From Prochlorococcus marinus str. SB (GTDB taxonomy: Bacteria; Cyanobacteriota; Cyanobacteriia; PCC-6307; Cyanobiaceae), in contig NZ_JNAS01000001.1 of the NCBI RefSeq assembly GCF_000760115.1, positions 186,001 through 250,000 of the forward strand: a stretch of DNA of 64,000 bases, written 5' to 3'. The notes below the pieces were generated by a model, which saw only the letters and a list, made by a program, of their open reading frames with translations, was not told the origin of the DNA and made no database searches. Shown here piece after piece: positions 1 through 9,791 of this stretch. The position numbers and the translations under genes are program-made. Position 1 is the stretch's first letter; each line of letters begins with the position of its first letter.

Positions 1-380
1 GGAAAATTTATAATATTTAAATTTATAAAATCAACTACAAAACCCTTATATATCCTATCTATGCCATTACCAATAGTTCCGCCAAGAATAAAGCTATAAG
101 AATAAAGATCAAATGAGTTTAAAGTATTCTTCCTAAATATCAAATAAATAAGTAATATAGAAAAAATAATACTTACTAAAGATAAAAATAATCTACTCCC
201 AGTAAATATGTTAAATGCTGCTCCGTAATTTTTTACAAAGTCTAATTTGAATAAAAGAAAATCTTTATTAATAAATAATTTTTTATTATAAAACATTAAA
301 TATTTCGTAAATTGATCTATTAGAACAATAAAAATACTTAAAAATACAAAAAATAATTTTGTTTTTATATTAATAATCAT
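1..380 (-). CDS. lspA: Lipoprotein signal peptidase II, partial (C-terminus beyond window edge)
   Basis: This gene runs off the left edge; 126 N-terminal codons are visible from an ATG at 380. The product is an inner-membrane aspartyl protease that cleaves signal peptides from lipidated prolipoproteins. Several hydrophobic helices are seen, together with the family box GNGIDRI followed by VVDFI; the Asp in GNxxDR is one of the two catalytic aspartates. The second (FNxAD box) would lie just past the edge. The ATG overlaps the bioY stop as TAATG, so the two genes are probably translationally coupled. Identification rests on these boxes and on membrane character. Confidence 0.85.
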   Translation of the reverse strand, partial: MIINIKTKLFFVFLSIFIVLIDQFTKYLMFYNKKLFINKDFLLFKLDFVKNYGAAFNIFTGSRLFLSLVSIIFSILLIYLIFRKNTLNSFDLYSYSFILGGTIGNGIDRIYKGFVVDFINLNIINF

Positions 381-949
381 TATTTGATACGTTTTAAACG
401 TTCTATAGGTTTAATAAGTAATAAAAGTGGAAAAAGCATTAAAAAATGATATCCAATCTTACCTAATGAGTATTTCCCTAAATTATATAAAAATAAATTA
501 AATTGACTGTAGAATATAACTTGTATGAAGTTGTAAAATATTCCAGTTAAATGCATAGCACCAATTGCTATAAATCCGTTTTTTAAAAAGTTTCCAACGT
601 TTAAATTATTTCTATTATTTAAGTTATCAATTATTTTGATTAATGGATATAAACCTAATAAATAACCAAAATTTGGAGTTAGCAAATAACCTAATGAACC
701 TCCTTGATGAAAGACAGGAAGTATAAATAACCCCAAAATTATATATATAGAAAATGCTCTGAAAACAACTTTTCTATGAAATATAAGTGTTAATAAAATT
801 ATGGTCGGAATTTGCCATGTGATAGGTAACTCAAAATTATTACTAGATTTATTGATAAAAGTTAGTGGAATATAAACAGGTAACATTGATGTTATTACTA
901 GTAATTGAAGACTCACTAGTATCTCAATTAATTTATAAAAATTGAGCAT
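380..949 (-). CDS. bioY: BioY-family biotin transporter substrate-binding subunit
   Basis: The 189-residue protein is almost entirely hydrophobic, with about six predicted membrane segments. It has a glycine-rich central stretch (QGGSLGYLLTPNFGYLLG) typical of BioY, the S-component of ECF biotin transporters. It would capture biotin at the inner membrane, alone or with an ECF energising module that is not in this window. The gene lies 15 bp downstream of the ABC permease gene and is coupled by TAATG to lspA, a neighbour pair I recall from picocyanobacteria. The family call is good; transport of biotin itself is inferred. Confidence 0.8.
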   Translation of the reverse strand: MLNFYKLIEILVSLQLLVITSMLPVYIPLTFINKSSNNFELPITWQIPTIILLTLIFHRKVVFRAFSIYIILGLFILPVFHQGGSLGYLLTPNFGYLLGLYPLIKIIDNLNNRNNLNVGNFLKNGFIAIGAMHLTGIFYNFIQVIFYSQFNLFLYNLGKYSLGKIGYHFLMLFPLLLLIKPIERLKRIK

Positions 950-964
950 TATTATAAATTCTAT

Positions 965-2197
965 TTATAAACTTCTCAATGCAACAATTGGATCTAATTT
1001 AGAAGCTCTTTTTGCAGGTAAAACGCCAAAGATTAAACCTATTGATCCTGAAATGATCATGGTGGAGAAAGTAGTTGTAATTCCTACTGATGCGGGAAGT
1101 GGTGTTATCAGGGATAAAAGAAAAACACCTGATAATCCTGTTGTTGTTCCAATTAATCCTCCAATTGTAGATAAAATCAATGCCTCAATCAAAAATTGAA
1201 TTAATATATCTGACTGTTTAGCTCCTATTGCTTTTCTAAGTCCAATTTCTTCAGTCCTTTCACTTACAGAAACAAGCATAATATTCATGATTCCTATGCC
1301 TCCAACCACCAAAGATACTGCCCCAATACCAGCCAATAAAAAAGTTAGCCCACTTGTTATATTGGTAACTATATTCAATGCATCTTCTTGTGATCTAACC
1401 GCAAAGTCATCATCTCTTATTATTTTATGTCTTTGCCTTAATAAGTTAGTAATCTGAAATTTGGCGGCACTAGTTGAATTTTTATTTATAGCTTCAACGC
1501 TAATAAAGCTTAAACTTACTCCATATGTTGGGTCCTTCCCTGTAATCCTGTTGACCATGGTGGTTAATGGAATATAAGCATTTTTGTCTTGATTACTTCC
1601 AAATACAGCACCTTTTGGTTTTAATATTCCAATAATTTCATAAGTATGATCTTTAATTCTGATTTTTTCCCCAAGTGATGAAGAATTATCTTTGAAAAAT
1701 TCGTCTTTAAGATCAGGACCTATTACTGCATAACTTCTTGCACTATTAATATCACTCTTAGATATAAATCTTCCCTTATCAACTTCAAAGCTTCTTACTT
1801 CAAGAAATTCAGGAGTAACTCCTGCAATTGATATATTTAGACTTTTAGAATTTGACTGCACTATTTCGTTAGCAGAAATTTGAGGCGCAACTTTTTTAAC
1901 TGTTGGTACTTGATTACTTATTGCAAGTGCATCTTCTAAAACAAGATTTTTAGGAAATGAAATACCTCTTCTTCTGGTGTCATTATTTCCAGGAACAATG
2001 AATAAAACATTTGCACCTAAATTACTTAATTGGTTTTTAGCTAATGTTTGAGCACCTCTTCCAAGCCCAACTAGTGTAATAACTGATGCATTTCCTATAA
2101 TTATCCCCAACATTGTTAACGAACTTCTCAATTTGTTCGAAACCAATGTTTTTGTGGCCATACCTAAGGCTTCCTTAATTGAGATATTCCTAGACAT
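965..2197 (-). CDS. MacB/FtsX-type ABC transporter permease
   Basis: The 410-residue membrane protein has MacB topology. A first transmembrane helix lies at about residues 22-45 (motif LRSSLTMLGIIIG), a long periplasmic MacB_PCD-like domain follows to about 270, and three C-terminal helices form the FtsX-type permease domain (about 280-400). SERTEEIGLRKAIGA is the usual cytoplasmic coupling motif. Such permeases work with a separate ATPase in mechanotransmission or efflux of peptides, macrolides or lipoproteins; no ATPase gene is adjacent. The start overlaps the end of pyk by 8 bp, so the two are probably cotranscribed. Substrate is unknown. Confidence 0.85.
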   Translation of the reverse strand: MSRNISIKEALGMATKTLVSNKLRSSLTMLGIIIGNASVITLVGLGRGAQTLAKNQLSNLGANVLFIVPGNNDTRRRGISFPKNLVLEDALAISNQVPTVKKVAPQISANEIVQSNSKSLNISIAGVTPEFLEVRSFEVDKGRFISKSDINSARSYAVIGPDLKDEFFKDNSSSLGEKIRIKDHTYEIIGILKPKGAVFGSNQDKNAYIPLTTMVNRITGKDPTYGVSLSFISVEAINKNSTSAAKFQITNLLRQRHKIIRDDDFAVRSQEDALNIVTNITSGLTFLLAGIGAVSLVVGGIGIMNIMLVSVSERTEEIGLRKAIGAKQSDILIQFLIEALILSTIGGLIGTTTGLSGVFLLSLITPLPASVGITTTFSTMIISGSIGLIFGVLPAKRASKLDPIVALRSL

Positions 2198-3980
2198 ATT
2201 TGTATTTATCTATTGCATCTTCATCTTCAATTTGCCCCATATAAATAACACCTTCATTAAGTTGCAGTGTGATAAGGTCGCCATTATTAATTTGATGATT
2301 ATCCATATTTTCTAAATTACAAATGGAAGAAATCTTTTTATTATTTTTGTTAAACAAAGTATAAACATCATTTACTTTTTGGTTAGTAACAATACCTGCA
2401 ATACTTTTACTCAGTGGAATATTATCCATTAATTCCTTGGGAACAAATAATATTTCTCCTGGACAAATTAAAGAAATATCAAGATTATTTTTTATTATTC
2501 TTGCTTTACCTGTAACACCGATTTCCCCTATTGATATTCCTCTTGATACAATCTTTCTTACTAAACCCACTTTTATTAAATCTGTAGATCCGCTAATACC
2601 AGTTAATGTACCTGCTGTTTGAATTACCAAATCTCCTTGATTGAGGATCCCCATCTCCTGGGCAATTTGCATAGCTAAACTAAAAGTCTTAGCAGTTCTT
2701 TCATCATTTTTAACTACTATCGGAGTGACTCCCCAAACAAGTTGCAATCTTCTCGCTACACTTCTCTCTGTAGTGGTTGCCAAGATAGGAGTTGGTGGTC
2801 TGAACTTACTTACATTTCTAGCGGTAGAACCTGATTTTGTTAAAGGAATTATAGCTCCTGCATCAAGTTGTCTAGCTATATTACTTACTGCTGCACTAAT
2901 AGCATTTGGAATTGTACTAGGTAAGTGGCTTTCAATAGCTTTAAGTGGATAATCCCTTTCAATTCTTCTGGCTATGGTTGCCATCGTTTCAACTGCCTCT
3001 ACAGGATAATCACCAACTGCAGTTTCGTTTGAAAGCATTACAGCATCTGTACCATCCAGAATTGCATTTGCAACATCACTAACTTCGGCTCTAGTTGGTC
3101 TTGGGTTAGAGGCCATAGAATCAAGCATTTGAGTCGCTGTAATTATTGGGATACCTAATGAATTGGCTTTTCTAATTAATTCTTTTTGTAAAAGAGGAAC
3201 TTCTTCAGCAGGCATTTCCACTCCCAAATCACCTCTCGCAACCATTACCCCATCACATAAGGGTAATACTGTATCAATCTGATCAATTGCTTCAAATTTT
3301 TCAATTTTTGCGACTACAGGAGTTGAATGCCCATGTTTGTTTATTAAATCTTTTATCTCATTAATATCGGATGGATTTCTTACGAAACTTAGTGCTATCC
3401 AATCAACTCCTTCAGATAAACCGAATTTTAAATCCTCCTTATCTTTTTCTGTTAATGCTTTTACTGATAATTGAACATCTGGGAAATTAACACCTTTATT
3501 GTTTGAAAGAACCCCTCCTACAGTAACCATGCACTCCAAATTATTAGCTTTTATATCAACTTTTTCTACAATCATTTCTATTTTTCCATCATCTAAAAGT
3601 ATTCTTTTCCCTTTGCTAACTTCTTGAGAAAGTTTGTTGTAGGTCACATTTGCAATAGTATTTGTACATTCCACTTCATTTGATGTAAGTGTAAATTTAT
3701 CACCTTTTTTAACTTTTACTGGCCCATCTTTAAAGCGCCCTAATCTTATTTTAGGACCTTGAAGATCTTGCAATATTCCAATATCTATATCTAACTTTTT
3801 TGATACTTCCCTTATGGTTTTTATTCTCTCAGCATGATCTTTATGATCTCCATGTGAGAAATTTAATCTGAATGTTGTTACTCCGGCTTTAATTAAATCT
3901 GTAATTATCTCTTCAGATTGAGTTGCAGGGCCAATAGTTGCTACTATTTTTGTTCTTCTTTTTAAATCAATATTCGACAT
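2190..3980 (-). CDS. pyk: Pyruvate kinase
   Basis: It catalyses phosphoenolpyruvate + ADP to pyruvate + ATP, the last glycolytic step, in the cytoplasm. Hallmarks are RTKIVATIGPAT at the N-terminus, MVARGDLGVEMP near residue 248, and the TQMLDSMASNPRPTRAEVSD segment of the active site. At 596 residues it is longer than the classic 470-residue enzyme. The extra C-terminal 110 residues (from about 485, including GEILFVPKEL) resemble the swivelling PEP-utiliser mobile domain found in cyanobacterial and Bacillus-type enzymes. ATG start; upstream is a divergent gap to the MazG-like gene. Confidence 0.97.
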   Translation of the reverse strand: MSNIDLKRRTKIVATIGPATQSEEIITDLIKAGVTTFRLNFSHGDHKDHAERIKTIREVSKKLDIDIGILQDLQGPKIRLGRFKDGPVKVKKGDKFTLTSNEVECTNTIANVTYNKLSQEVSKGKRILLDDGKIEMIVEKVDIKANNLECMVTVGGVLSNNKGVNFPDVQLSVKALTEKDKEDLKFGLSEGVDWIALSFVRNPSDINEIKDLINKHGHSTPVVAKIEKFEAIDQIDTVLPLCDGVMVARGDLGVEMPAEEVPLLQKELIRKANSLGIPIITATQMLDSMASNPRPTRAEVSDVANAILDGTDAVMLSNETAVGDYPVEAVETMATIARRIERDYPLKAIESHLPSTIPNAISAAVSNIARQLDAGAIIPLTKSGSTARNVSKFRPPTPILATTTERSVARRLQLVWGVTPIVVKNDERTAKTFSLAMQIAQEMGILNQGDLVIQTAGTLTGISGSTDLIKVGLVRKIVSRGISIGEIGVTGKARIIKNNLDISLICPGEILFVPKELMDNIPLSKSIAGIVTNQKVNDVYTLFNKNNKKISSICNLENMDNHQINNGDLITLQLNEGVIYMGQIEDEDAIDKYKYV

Positions 3981-4041
3981 ATATAGATAATATTGCTAGA
4001 TATAAATAAATTTACCATACCCAAAGTTAGTTATTTAAGTC

Positions 4042-4371
4042 ATGGATTTTAAAACTTATCAGAAAAAAGCTAGAGAAACAGCACAATATCCAGACTTAGG
4101 CTCAAATAATATTTATCCAACTCTTGGTTTAGTTGGAGAGGCTGGTGAGGTGGCTGAAAAAGTGAAAAAGGTTATAAGAGATAAAAATGGAATATTTGAC
4201 AAAGAATCAAAATTAGGTATTAAAAAAGAGTTAGGAGATGTTTTGTGGTACATATCAAATCTTTGTACAGAATTAAATTTCGATTTAGAGGATGTTGCAT
4301 TACAAAACCTTGAAAAATTAAAATTAAGAGCTGCTAATGGAAAGATAAGAGGTTCTGGAGATGATAGATAA
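4042..4371 (+). CDS. MazG-like nucleotide pyrophosphohydrolase
   Basis: This 109-residue protein matches the single-domain MazG/dUTPase-like all-alpha NTP pyrophosphatase fold. The metal-binding helices carry GEAGEVAEKVKKV (E-x-x-E) near residue 37 and KELGDVLWYISNL near residue 72 (E-x-x-D). It probably hydrolyses a (d)NTP to NMP and pyrophosphate, in a house-cleaning role; the exact substrate cannot be read from sequence. It is transcribed divergently from pyk and ends 2 bp from the convergent YggT gene. Confidence 0.85.
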   Translation: MDFKTYQKKARETAQYPDLGSNNIYPTLGLVGEAGEVAEKVKKVIRDKNGIFDKESKLGIKKELGDVLWYISNLCTELNFDLEDVALQNLEKLKLRAANGKIRGSGDDR

Positions 4372-4373
4372 GT

Positions 4374-4652
4374 TCAGCTATAACCTAAGCTTGCATACTG
4401 GAGATTTGTAATTAAATTTTGTATAACATTTAAAAGTAAAAAAGCTAATAAGGATGAAATATCAAATCCACCTATTGGAGGGATAATACCTCTAAAAATG
4501 TTTAAATAAGGATCTGTGATAGAAGTTAATGCAGATAGAACGCCGTTACTCCAATCAATACCTGGAAACCATGTAAGTAAAATTCTTATTATCAATATGA
4601 AAGAATAAATTGATAAAGTTTGGCCCAGAACTGCAAAAATCTCAGATAACAT
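4374..4652 (-). CDS. ycf19: YggT/Ycf19-family membrane protein
   Basis: A 92-residue protein with two hydrophobic segments (about 5-27 and 62-88) separated by a loop containing ILLTWFPGIDW and TDPYLNIFRGIIPPIGG. These are characteristic of the YggT family (Ycf19 in plastids, CCB3/YlmG-related). YlmG proteins have been linked to cytochrome b6 haem attachment and to nucleoid or thylakoid organisation; the precise role here is unknown. It is 38 bp downstream of scpB on the same strand, and YggT next to segregation or division genes is a recurring arrangement. Confidence 0.85.
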   Translation of the reverse strand: MLSEIFAVLGQTLSIYSFILIIRILLTWFPGIDWSNGVLSALTSITDPYLNIFRGIIPPIGGFDISSLLAFLLLNVIQNLITNLQYASLGYS

Positions 4653-4690
4653 TATCTTTTCGTAATTTAATATATCCTAACATTTACTTA

Positions 4691-5152
4691 TTATTGCTGC
4701 TTATTATTACTGCTTCCTATTTTTGAGAGATATTCATTACTTACAGCAAAAGTTTGAAAAAACTTTTCTGATAATGATAACCAATATGATCTACCATCTT
4801 TTTGCTTTCGTTTGACGATAAATTTCTTTTCTAATAATTGTTTAATATGATCGTAAGCACCCGAACCTCTTAGAAGTATAAGATCCGATTGAAGGATCTT
4901 TTTTTTGATCGCAATAGTAGCCAATGTCCTTAATTCTGATGTTTTCAAATCAGAAGGAAGTAAATCATCGACGAAATTATTAAGACTAGATTTTAGTTCA
5001 AGAGAAAAACTGTTATTAACTGCATTTAATTCAATAGCTGAGTTGGGGTCAGAGTATTTATTTTTTAGATCTTTAATTGCATCATTTATTGAGTTTATAT
5101 CAGAATTAGTAATTTCTGAAAGATCCTTTTTTGTTATTGGTCTGCCTTTCAA
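4691..5152 (-). CDS. scpB: Segregation and condensation protein B (start uncertain, probably further upstream)
   Basis: ScpB partners ScpA and SMC in chromosome condensation. The seen protein has a winged-helix pair; LRTLATIAIKKKILQSDLILLRGSGAYDHIKQLLEKKFI matches the conserved ScpB second helix-turn-helix region only in part, so the quote is abbreviated here to LRTLATIAI and RGSGAYDHIKQLL. The first usable standard start is TTG at 5152, but the frame stays open to a TAA at 5258-5260, and the upstream residues (VEAVLYL directly before KGRPITKKDL) look like the conserved start of the ScpB domain. No ATG, GTG or TTG exists upstream in frame. An ATT near 5242 or 5233 is the likely true start. 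Confidence 0.75.
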   Translation of the reverse strand: MKGRPITKKDLSEITNSDINSINDAIKDLKNKYSDPNSAIELNAVNNSFSLELKSSLNNFVDDLLPSDLKTSELRTLATIAIKKKILQSDLILLRGSGAYDHIKQLLEKKFIVKRKQKDGRSYWLSLSEKFFQTFAVSNEYLSKIGSSNNKQQ

Positions 5153-5263
5153 ATATAGAACAGCTTCAACTTTAGTAACTAGATCTATATCAGATATTGG
5201 TGTGGTATTTAGATCAGATTGATTGATTTTAATTACCGAAATCTTTCCTAATTTACCTTAAAT

Positions 5264-6805
5264 TTAATCTGATGCACCAAGGAATAATTTATATGTATCG
5301 TTTTGAGTTTCATCCCAATATTTATAGCCTAGGATTCTTACAAATTTATTCCACTCTAAAATCTCTTTTTTATCGATTAAAACTCCAATAACAATTTTCC
5401 CAACATCAGCTCCATAATTCCTATAGTGAAACACACTTATAGACCAATTAGATTTCATATTATTTAAGAAGTTTATTAATGCGCCAGGTCTTTCAGGAAA
5501 CTCAAATCTGTATAAAAGCTCAATAAAATTTCTATTATCCATTTCTTTAAAATTCTTTGGTAATCTTCCACCTACCATATGTCTCAGATGATTTTTAGAT
5601 AATTCATCATCACTTATGTCAATAAAGGAGTACTCCGAATTTCTAAATAAATTTAAAAGATTTTTTTTATCATTTAATCCATAAACTTGAACTCCTACAA
5701 AGATCTGGGCATTAATAGAATTTGACATCCTGTAGCTAAATTCAGTTAAATTTCTATTATCAAGTAACTTACAAAAATCAATTAAACTTCCAGGACGTTC
5801 AGGAATTTCAACAGCCATCATTACTTCTTTACACTCTCCAAGTTCTGCTCTTTCTGCGACAAATCTAAGCCGCTCAAAATTCATATTTGCACCACATGCA
5901 ATCGCAACCATTTTTCTATTTGAATGATTCGAATTTAAAATATCTTTTTTCATACCTGCAATTGATAATGCTCCTGCGGGCTCTAGTATTGATCTAGTAT
6001 CCTCAAAAACATCTTTTATAGCCGCACATATTTCATCAGTATTAACGGTAATCATCTTATCTATATATTTTCTTCCAATATCAAAAGTATTATTACCAAT
6101 TTTTTTAACCGCTACTCCATCTGCAAATTGACCAACAGAAGATAATTCCACAATTTTTGATTCTTCCAATGATTTTGTCATGGCGTCTGCATCTTCAGGC
6201 TCTACACCTATTATTTTTACTTCAGGCCATATTTTTTTTATATATAAAGAAATTCCTGATATTAACCCACCACCACCAACAGCAATATAAATTGCATAAG
6301 GTTGTTCCTTAAGCTGCTCTTCAAGTTCTATAGCTATAGTTCCTTGACCTGCTATTACTTCTGGATCGTCAAAAGGATGAATAAAACATAAATTTCTTTC
6401 TTGGCTAATTCTTATTGCCTCTTTGTATGTTTCATCATAATTATCACCAAATAATATAACTTTTGCTTTTAAATTTTTTACTGCATTAACTTTTACTAGA
6501 GGTGTGGTAATGGGCATTAATATGGTTGCTTGGCAATTTAACTTAAGGGCACTAAGTGCAACCCCTTGAGCATGATTACCAGCACTAGAAGTAATTACTC
6601 CCCGAGCAAGCTGAGAATTTGTAAGCTTACTCATTTTGTTATATGCACCTCTTATTTTGAATGAAAATACATCCTGAAGATCTTCTCTTTTTAGAAAAAC
6701 ATCATTATTAAGTGTATTACTTAAATTATGAGCTTTCTCTAGTGGTGTTTTTTTTGCAACTTCATAGACCTCAGCTTGAAGTATTTTTTCAAAATAATCA
6801 TTCAT
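5264..6805 (-). CDS. ilvA: Threonine ammonia-lyase, biosynthetic
   Basis: It deaminates L-threonine to 2-oxobutanoate, the committed step to isoleucine. The catalytic domain has the PLP lysine K50 in FSFKIRGAYNK and the phosphate-binding glycine loop VGGGGLISG. The 513-residue length fits the long biosynthetic form. Two ACT-like regulatory domains are seen at about 325-400 and 415-500, each starting with an ERPGSL/ERPGAL motif; they usually give isoleucine inhibition and valine activation. ATG start at 6805. It is divergent from dxs across a 116-bp gap. Confidence 0.97.
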   Translation of the reverse strand: MNDYFEKILQAEVYEVAKKTPLEKAHNLSNTLNNDVFLKREDLQDVFSFKIRGAYNKMSKLTNSQLARGVITSSAGNHAQGVALSALKLNCQATILMPITTPLVKVNAVKNLKAKVILFGDNYDETYKEAIRISQERNLCFIHPFDDPEVIAGQGTIAIELEEQLKEQPYAIYIAVGGGGLISGISLYIKKIWPEVKIIGVEPEDADAMTKSLEESKIVELSSVGQFADGVAVKKIGNNTFDIGRKYIDKMITVNTDEICAAIKDVFEDTRSILEPAGALSIAGMKKDILNSNHSNRKMVAIACGANMNFERLRFVAERAELGECKEVMMAVEIPERPGSLIDFCKLLDNRNLTEFSYRMSNSINAQIFVGVQVYGLNDKKNLLNLFRNSEYSFIDISDDELSKNHLRHMVGGRLPKNFKEMDNRNFIELLYRFEFPERPGALINFLNNMKSNWSISVFHYRNYGADVGKIVIGVLIDKKEILEWNKFVRILGYKYWDETQNDTYKLFLGASD

Positions 6806-6921
6806 ATATATATTTTTAGCATTAATTATTAATCTAATAAAACATTACATGATCTATTTCAAAAAAAATACTCATTTTGCACCTCGGCGTTTTAGATTAT
6901 ACAGATACCAATTTTTGTTAA

Positions 6922-8811
6922 ATGCTTTTAAGTGAGTTAAGTCATCCAAATCAACTTCATGGCTTAACAGTTTCACAATTAGAGGAAATTGCTTGTCAAA
7001 TTAGAGAAAGACATCTTCAGGTAGTATCTACTAGTGGAGGACATCTTGGCCCTGGATTGGGTGTAGTTGAGTTGACATTGGCTTTATATCAAACTCTTGA
7101 TCTTGATTTTGACAAAGTTGTTTGGGATGTAGGGCATCAAGGTTACCCTCATAAATTAATTACAGGACGTTTTAGTCAATTTGATTCTCTAAGGCAACAA
7201 AATGGAGTCGCGGGATATCTAAAAAGAAGTGAAAGTAAATTTGATCATTTTGGTGCTGGACATGCAAGCACTTCTATCTCCGCTGCTTTGGGAATGGCAA
7301 TAGCAAGAGATAGAAAAGGTGAAAATTATAAATGTGTCGCTGTTATTGGAGATGGAGCACTAACTGGAGGAATGGCATTAGAAGCTATAAATCATGCAGG
7401 TCACTTACCAAATACCCCTTTAGTTGTAGTATTGAACGATAATGACATGTCTATCTCACCTCCCGTTGGAGCCCTTTCATCTTACTTAAATAAAGTGAGA
7501 GTAAGTCCACCATTGCAATTTTTGTCTGATAGTGTCCAAGAAAGTGTAAAAAATATTCCCTTAATTGGTAAGGATATCCCAGAAGAACTCAAAAATATTA
7601 AAGGTAGCGTTAGAAGACTATCCGTGCCTAAAGTTGGAGCTGTTTTTGAAGAACTTGGATTTACATATATGGGTCCAATTGATGGTCATGATATTGGTAA
7701 CTTAGTTAAGACCTTTAACGCTGCCCATAAACTTAAAAGACCTGTACTTGTTCATGTTGTCACAACAAAAGGGAAGGGTTACCCATATGCTGAAGCCGAT
7801 CAGGTTGGATATCATGCACAGTCTGCATTTGATCTTACAACTGGGAAATCTATTCCATCAAAGAGACCTAAACCTGTTAGTTATAGCAAAATATTTGGTC
7901 AAACTTTATTAAAAATATGTGAGCAAGATAGCAAAGTCGTTGGTATTACAGCTGCAATGGCTACAGGTACCGGTTTAGATATATTGCAAAAAAATATCCC
8001 TGCTCAATACATCGATGTAGGAATAGCTGAACAACATGCAGTTACTCTTGCGGCAGGAATGTCTTGCGATGGTCTTAAACCTGTTGTGGCTATTTATAGT
8101 ACTTTTCTACAACGTGCTTTCGACCAATTAATTCATGATGTAGGGATACAAAATTTACCTGTATCATTTGTACTTGATAGAGCTGGTATAGTTGGAGCTG
8201 ACGGTCCTACTCACCAAGGTCAGTACGATATTAGTTACATGAGATCTATACCTAATTTTGTATTGATGGCTCCAAAGGATGAGTCTGAATTACAGAGAAT
8301 GTTAATAACTTCAATAAACCATAATGGTCCTACAGCTCTAAGAATACCCAGAGGCTCTGGATTAGGAGTGGCTGTAATGGATGAGGGTTGGGAACCTTTG
8401 AATATAGGCGAAGCTGAAATTCTTGAAGAAGGAGAGGATATTTTAATTATTGCTTATGGTTCAATGGTCGCATCAGCAATCGAAACAGCAAAGATCTTAA
8501 AAAATATAAACATTAATGCATGCATTGTTAATGCAAGATTTGTTAAACCTCTCGATAAAAATCTTATTATGCCTTTAGCAATTAGGATTCAAAAAGTTGT
8601 AACCATGGAAGAAGGAACCTTAATAGGTGGATTTGGTTCTGCAATAGTTGAATTATTTAACGATAATGAAATAAACATTCCTGTATACAGAATAGGTATA
8701 CCAGATGTTTTAGTTGATCATGCTTCACCTGATCAGAGTAAAGAAAAACTAGGACTTATGCCTGATCAGATGGCAGATAAAATTGTTAAGAAATTTAAGT
8801 TAGTTAATTAA
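6922..8811 (+). CDS. dxs: 1-deoxy-D-xylulose-5-phosphate synthase
   Basis: It condenses pyruvate and glyceraldehyde 3-phosphate to DXP, the entry step of the MEP isoprenoid pathway that feeds carotenoid and chlorophyll phytol synthesis. The thiamine-diphosphate motif begins GDGALTGGM and ends [20 protein letters not shown] is the substrate-binding histidine region, and [15 protein letters not shown] is the transketolase pyrimidine-binding segment. At 629 residues it is the family's usual size. It is convergent with psaK, with 19 bp between the stops. Confidence 0.97.
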   Translation: MLLSELSHPNQLHGLTVSQLEEIACQIRERHLQVVSTSGGHLGPGLGVVELTLALYQTLDLDFDKVVWDVGHQGYPHKLITGRFSQFDSLRQQNGVAGYLKRSESKFDHFGAGHASTSISAALGMAIARDRKGENYKCVAVIGDGALTGGMALEAINHAGHLPNTPLVVVLNDNDMSISPPVGALSSYLNKVRVSPPLQFLSDSVQESVKNIPLIGKDIPEELKNIKGSVRRLSVPKVGAVFEELGFTYMGPIDGHDIGNLVKTFNAAHKLKRPVLVHVVTTKGKGYPYAEADQVGYHAQSAFDLTTGKSIPSKRPKPVSYSKIFGQTLLKICEQDSKVVGITAAMATGTGLDILQKNIPAQYIDVGIAEQHAVTLAAGMSCDGLKPVVAIYSTFLQRAFDQLIHDVGIQNLPVSFVLDRAGIVGADGPTHQGQYDISYMRSIPNFVLMAPKDESELQRMLITSINHNGPTALRIPRGSGLGVAVMDEGWEPLNIGEAEILEEGEDILIIAYGSMVASAIETAKILKNININACIVNARFVKPLDKNLIMPLAIRIQKVVTMEEGTLIGGFGSAIVELFNDNEINIPVYRIGIPDVLVDHASPDQSKEKLGLMPDQMADKIVKKFKLVN

Positions 8812-8830
8812 AAATTTAATAAATAAATTT

Positions 8831-9091
8831 TTATAAAACACCACGTGAGGCTAATCCTAAGATTGCTCCAATTCCGAAAATATGACCTAGGCAATTAGCA
8901 CCTACAACTGATGCGTGACTTAAACCACCATAGAATTTTGAATTAGGTATTTCAAAACCTTCGTTAGGTTTTCTTATTGTTGCTCTAGCAATTGCATAAG
9001 CTAAAACATTACATGCAATCATTACGACGGCACACTTTGGAGACCAAGAAAAAGTTGCTGGATCTGCAGCTGCAAATAATGTAGTAAACAT
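8831..9091 (-). CDS. psaK: Photosystem I subunit PsaK (subunit X)
   Basis: An 86-residue thylakoid membrane protein with two helices (about 20-38 and 60-82) joined by a polar loop. The N-terminal SWSPKCAVVMIACNVLAYAI and C-terminal GLSHASVVGANCLGHIFG are diagnostic of PsaK, a peripheral photosystem I subunit that binds antenna chlorophyll. It is transcribed alone after a 66-bp leader region. This gene is one of the strongest signs of a cyanobacterial genome. Confidence 0.95.
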   Translation of the reverse strand: MFTTLFAAADPATFSWSPKCAVVMIACNVLAYAIARATIRKPNEGFEIPNSKFYGGLSHASVVGANCLGHIFGIGAILGLASRGVL

Positions 9092-9157
9092 AAAAGATCG
9101 TTATTTTTATATATTCTCTAATACTTTTACCTAAAAAACACAAAATTGTAAAAGGTC

Positions 9158-9493
9158 TTAAGAGTTTTTTACTTCTAAGTTATTTAACAACTTTATAAAA
9201 CCGAACAAAATAACAAAATCACTTAGAGTTAAGAAGGATTCTGCAAATCCATGTAGAAAGTCCACCTCAACAAGGGTTTTATCATAGTAATTTAGTGTGA
9301 AGATAGATACCAATATAGTTATGAATACGAATAAAACAGTTAAGGAAAATCCTGTTTTTACAAAAATATTAACGGATTTGATTTTATATAAGTAAAACAA
9401 AAAAATTGCATATGGAAATATAGATGATGCGAACAAAGCTGTATTGTCAATTGAGGCTAATTTTTCTATAAATTTAAAAAATAAATCATTCAT
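9158..9493 (-). CDS. DUF3593 membrane protein
   Basis: This 111-residue protein has three or four hydrophobic segments and matches the cyanobacterial/plastid DUF3593 family by its FYLYKIK segment and the C-terminal HGFAESFLTLSDFVILFGFI. No function is established. Its start overlaps the upstream DUF2499 stop by 8 bp, so the two membrane proteins are almost certainly made together; the pair is usual in cyanobacteria and may act as one complex (inference). Confidence 0.8.
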   Translation of the reverse strand: MNDLFFKFIEKLASIDNTALFASSIFPYAIFLFYLYKIKSVNIFVKTGFSLTVLFVFITILVSIFTLNYYDKTLVEVDFLHGFAESFLTLSDFVILFGFIKLLNNLEVKNS

Positions 9494-9788
9494 AAGTCTC
9501 TTCCTTTTTAAAAATAGTGAATGATGCGAGAGCTAATGTTGAATTACCAATGAATGTAAATATCCCTTGAAGCGTTACTAATCCATACAATACATCTTGA
9601 TTATCATAGATATGCCAAGTGATCGCACACATAGCACCTATTAAGTTTGGGACCATAGCGAGGCTTAACCAAAAAAATAAATTATATTTTTTATATTTAG
9701 AAATTTTTTTTATGACAAAAATGGCAACAATCCATTCTATTACTGATGAGATATGTATAAACCAAGTTCCAAATGAAAGTTCGTGCAA
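9486..9788 (-). CDS. DUF2499 membrane protein
   Basis: A 100-residue protein with three hydrophobic segments. The family signature is the N-terminal LSFGTWFIHISSVIEW plus WLSLAMVPNLIGAMCAITWH. Function is unknown. No ATG is available: TTG at 9788 is the first usable start, separated from the prxQ stop codon by one ATT codon and lying in the same frame. It must therefore be translated by reinitiation right after prxQ, or less likely by readthrough. It overlaps DUF3593 by 8 bp. Confidence 0.78.
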   Translation of the reverse strand: MHELSFGTWFIHISSVIEWIVAIFVIKKISKYKKYNLFFWLSLAMVPNLIGAMCAITWHIYDNQDVLYGLVTLQGIFTFIGNSTLALASFTIFKKEETYE

Positions 9789-9791
9789 AAT

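Noticed and set aside
942-1199. 85-codon plus-strand ORF inside the permease gene
   Set aside because: It lies antisense to the clear MacB-like coding sequence, and its translation is a low-complexity Pro/Val/Ile mix with no domain.
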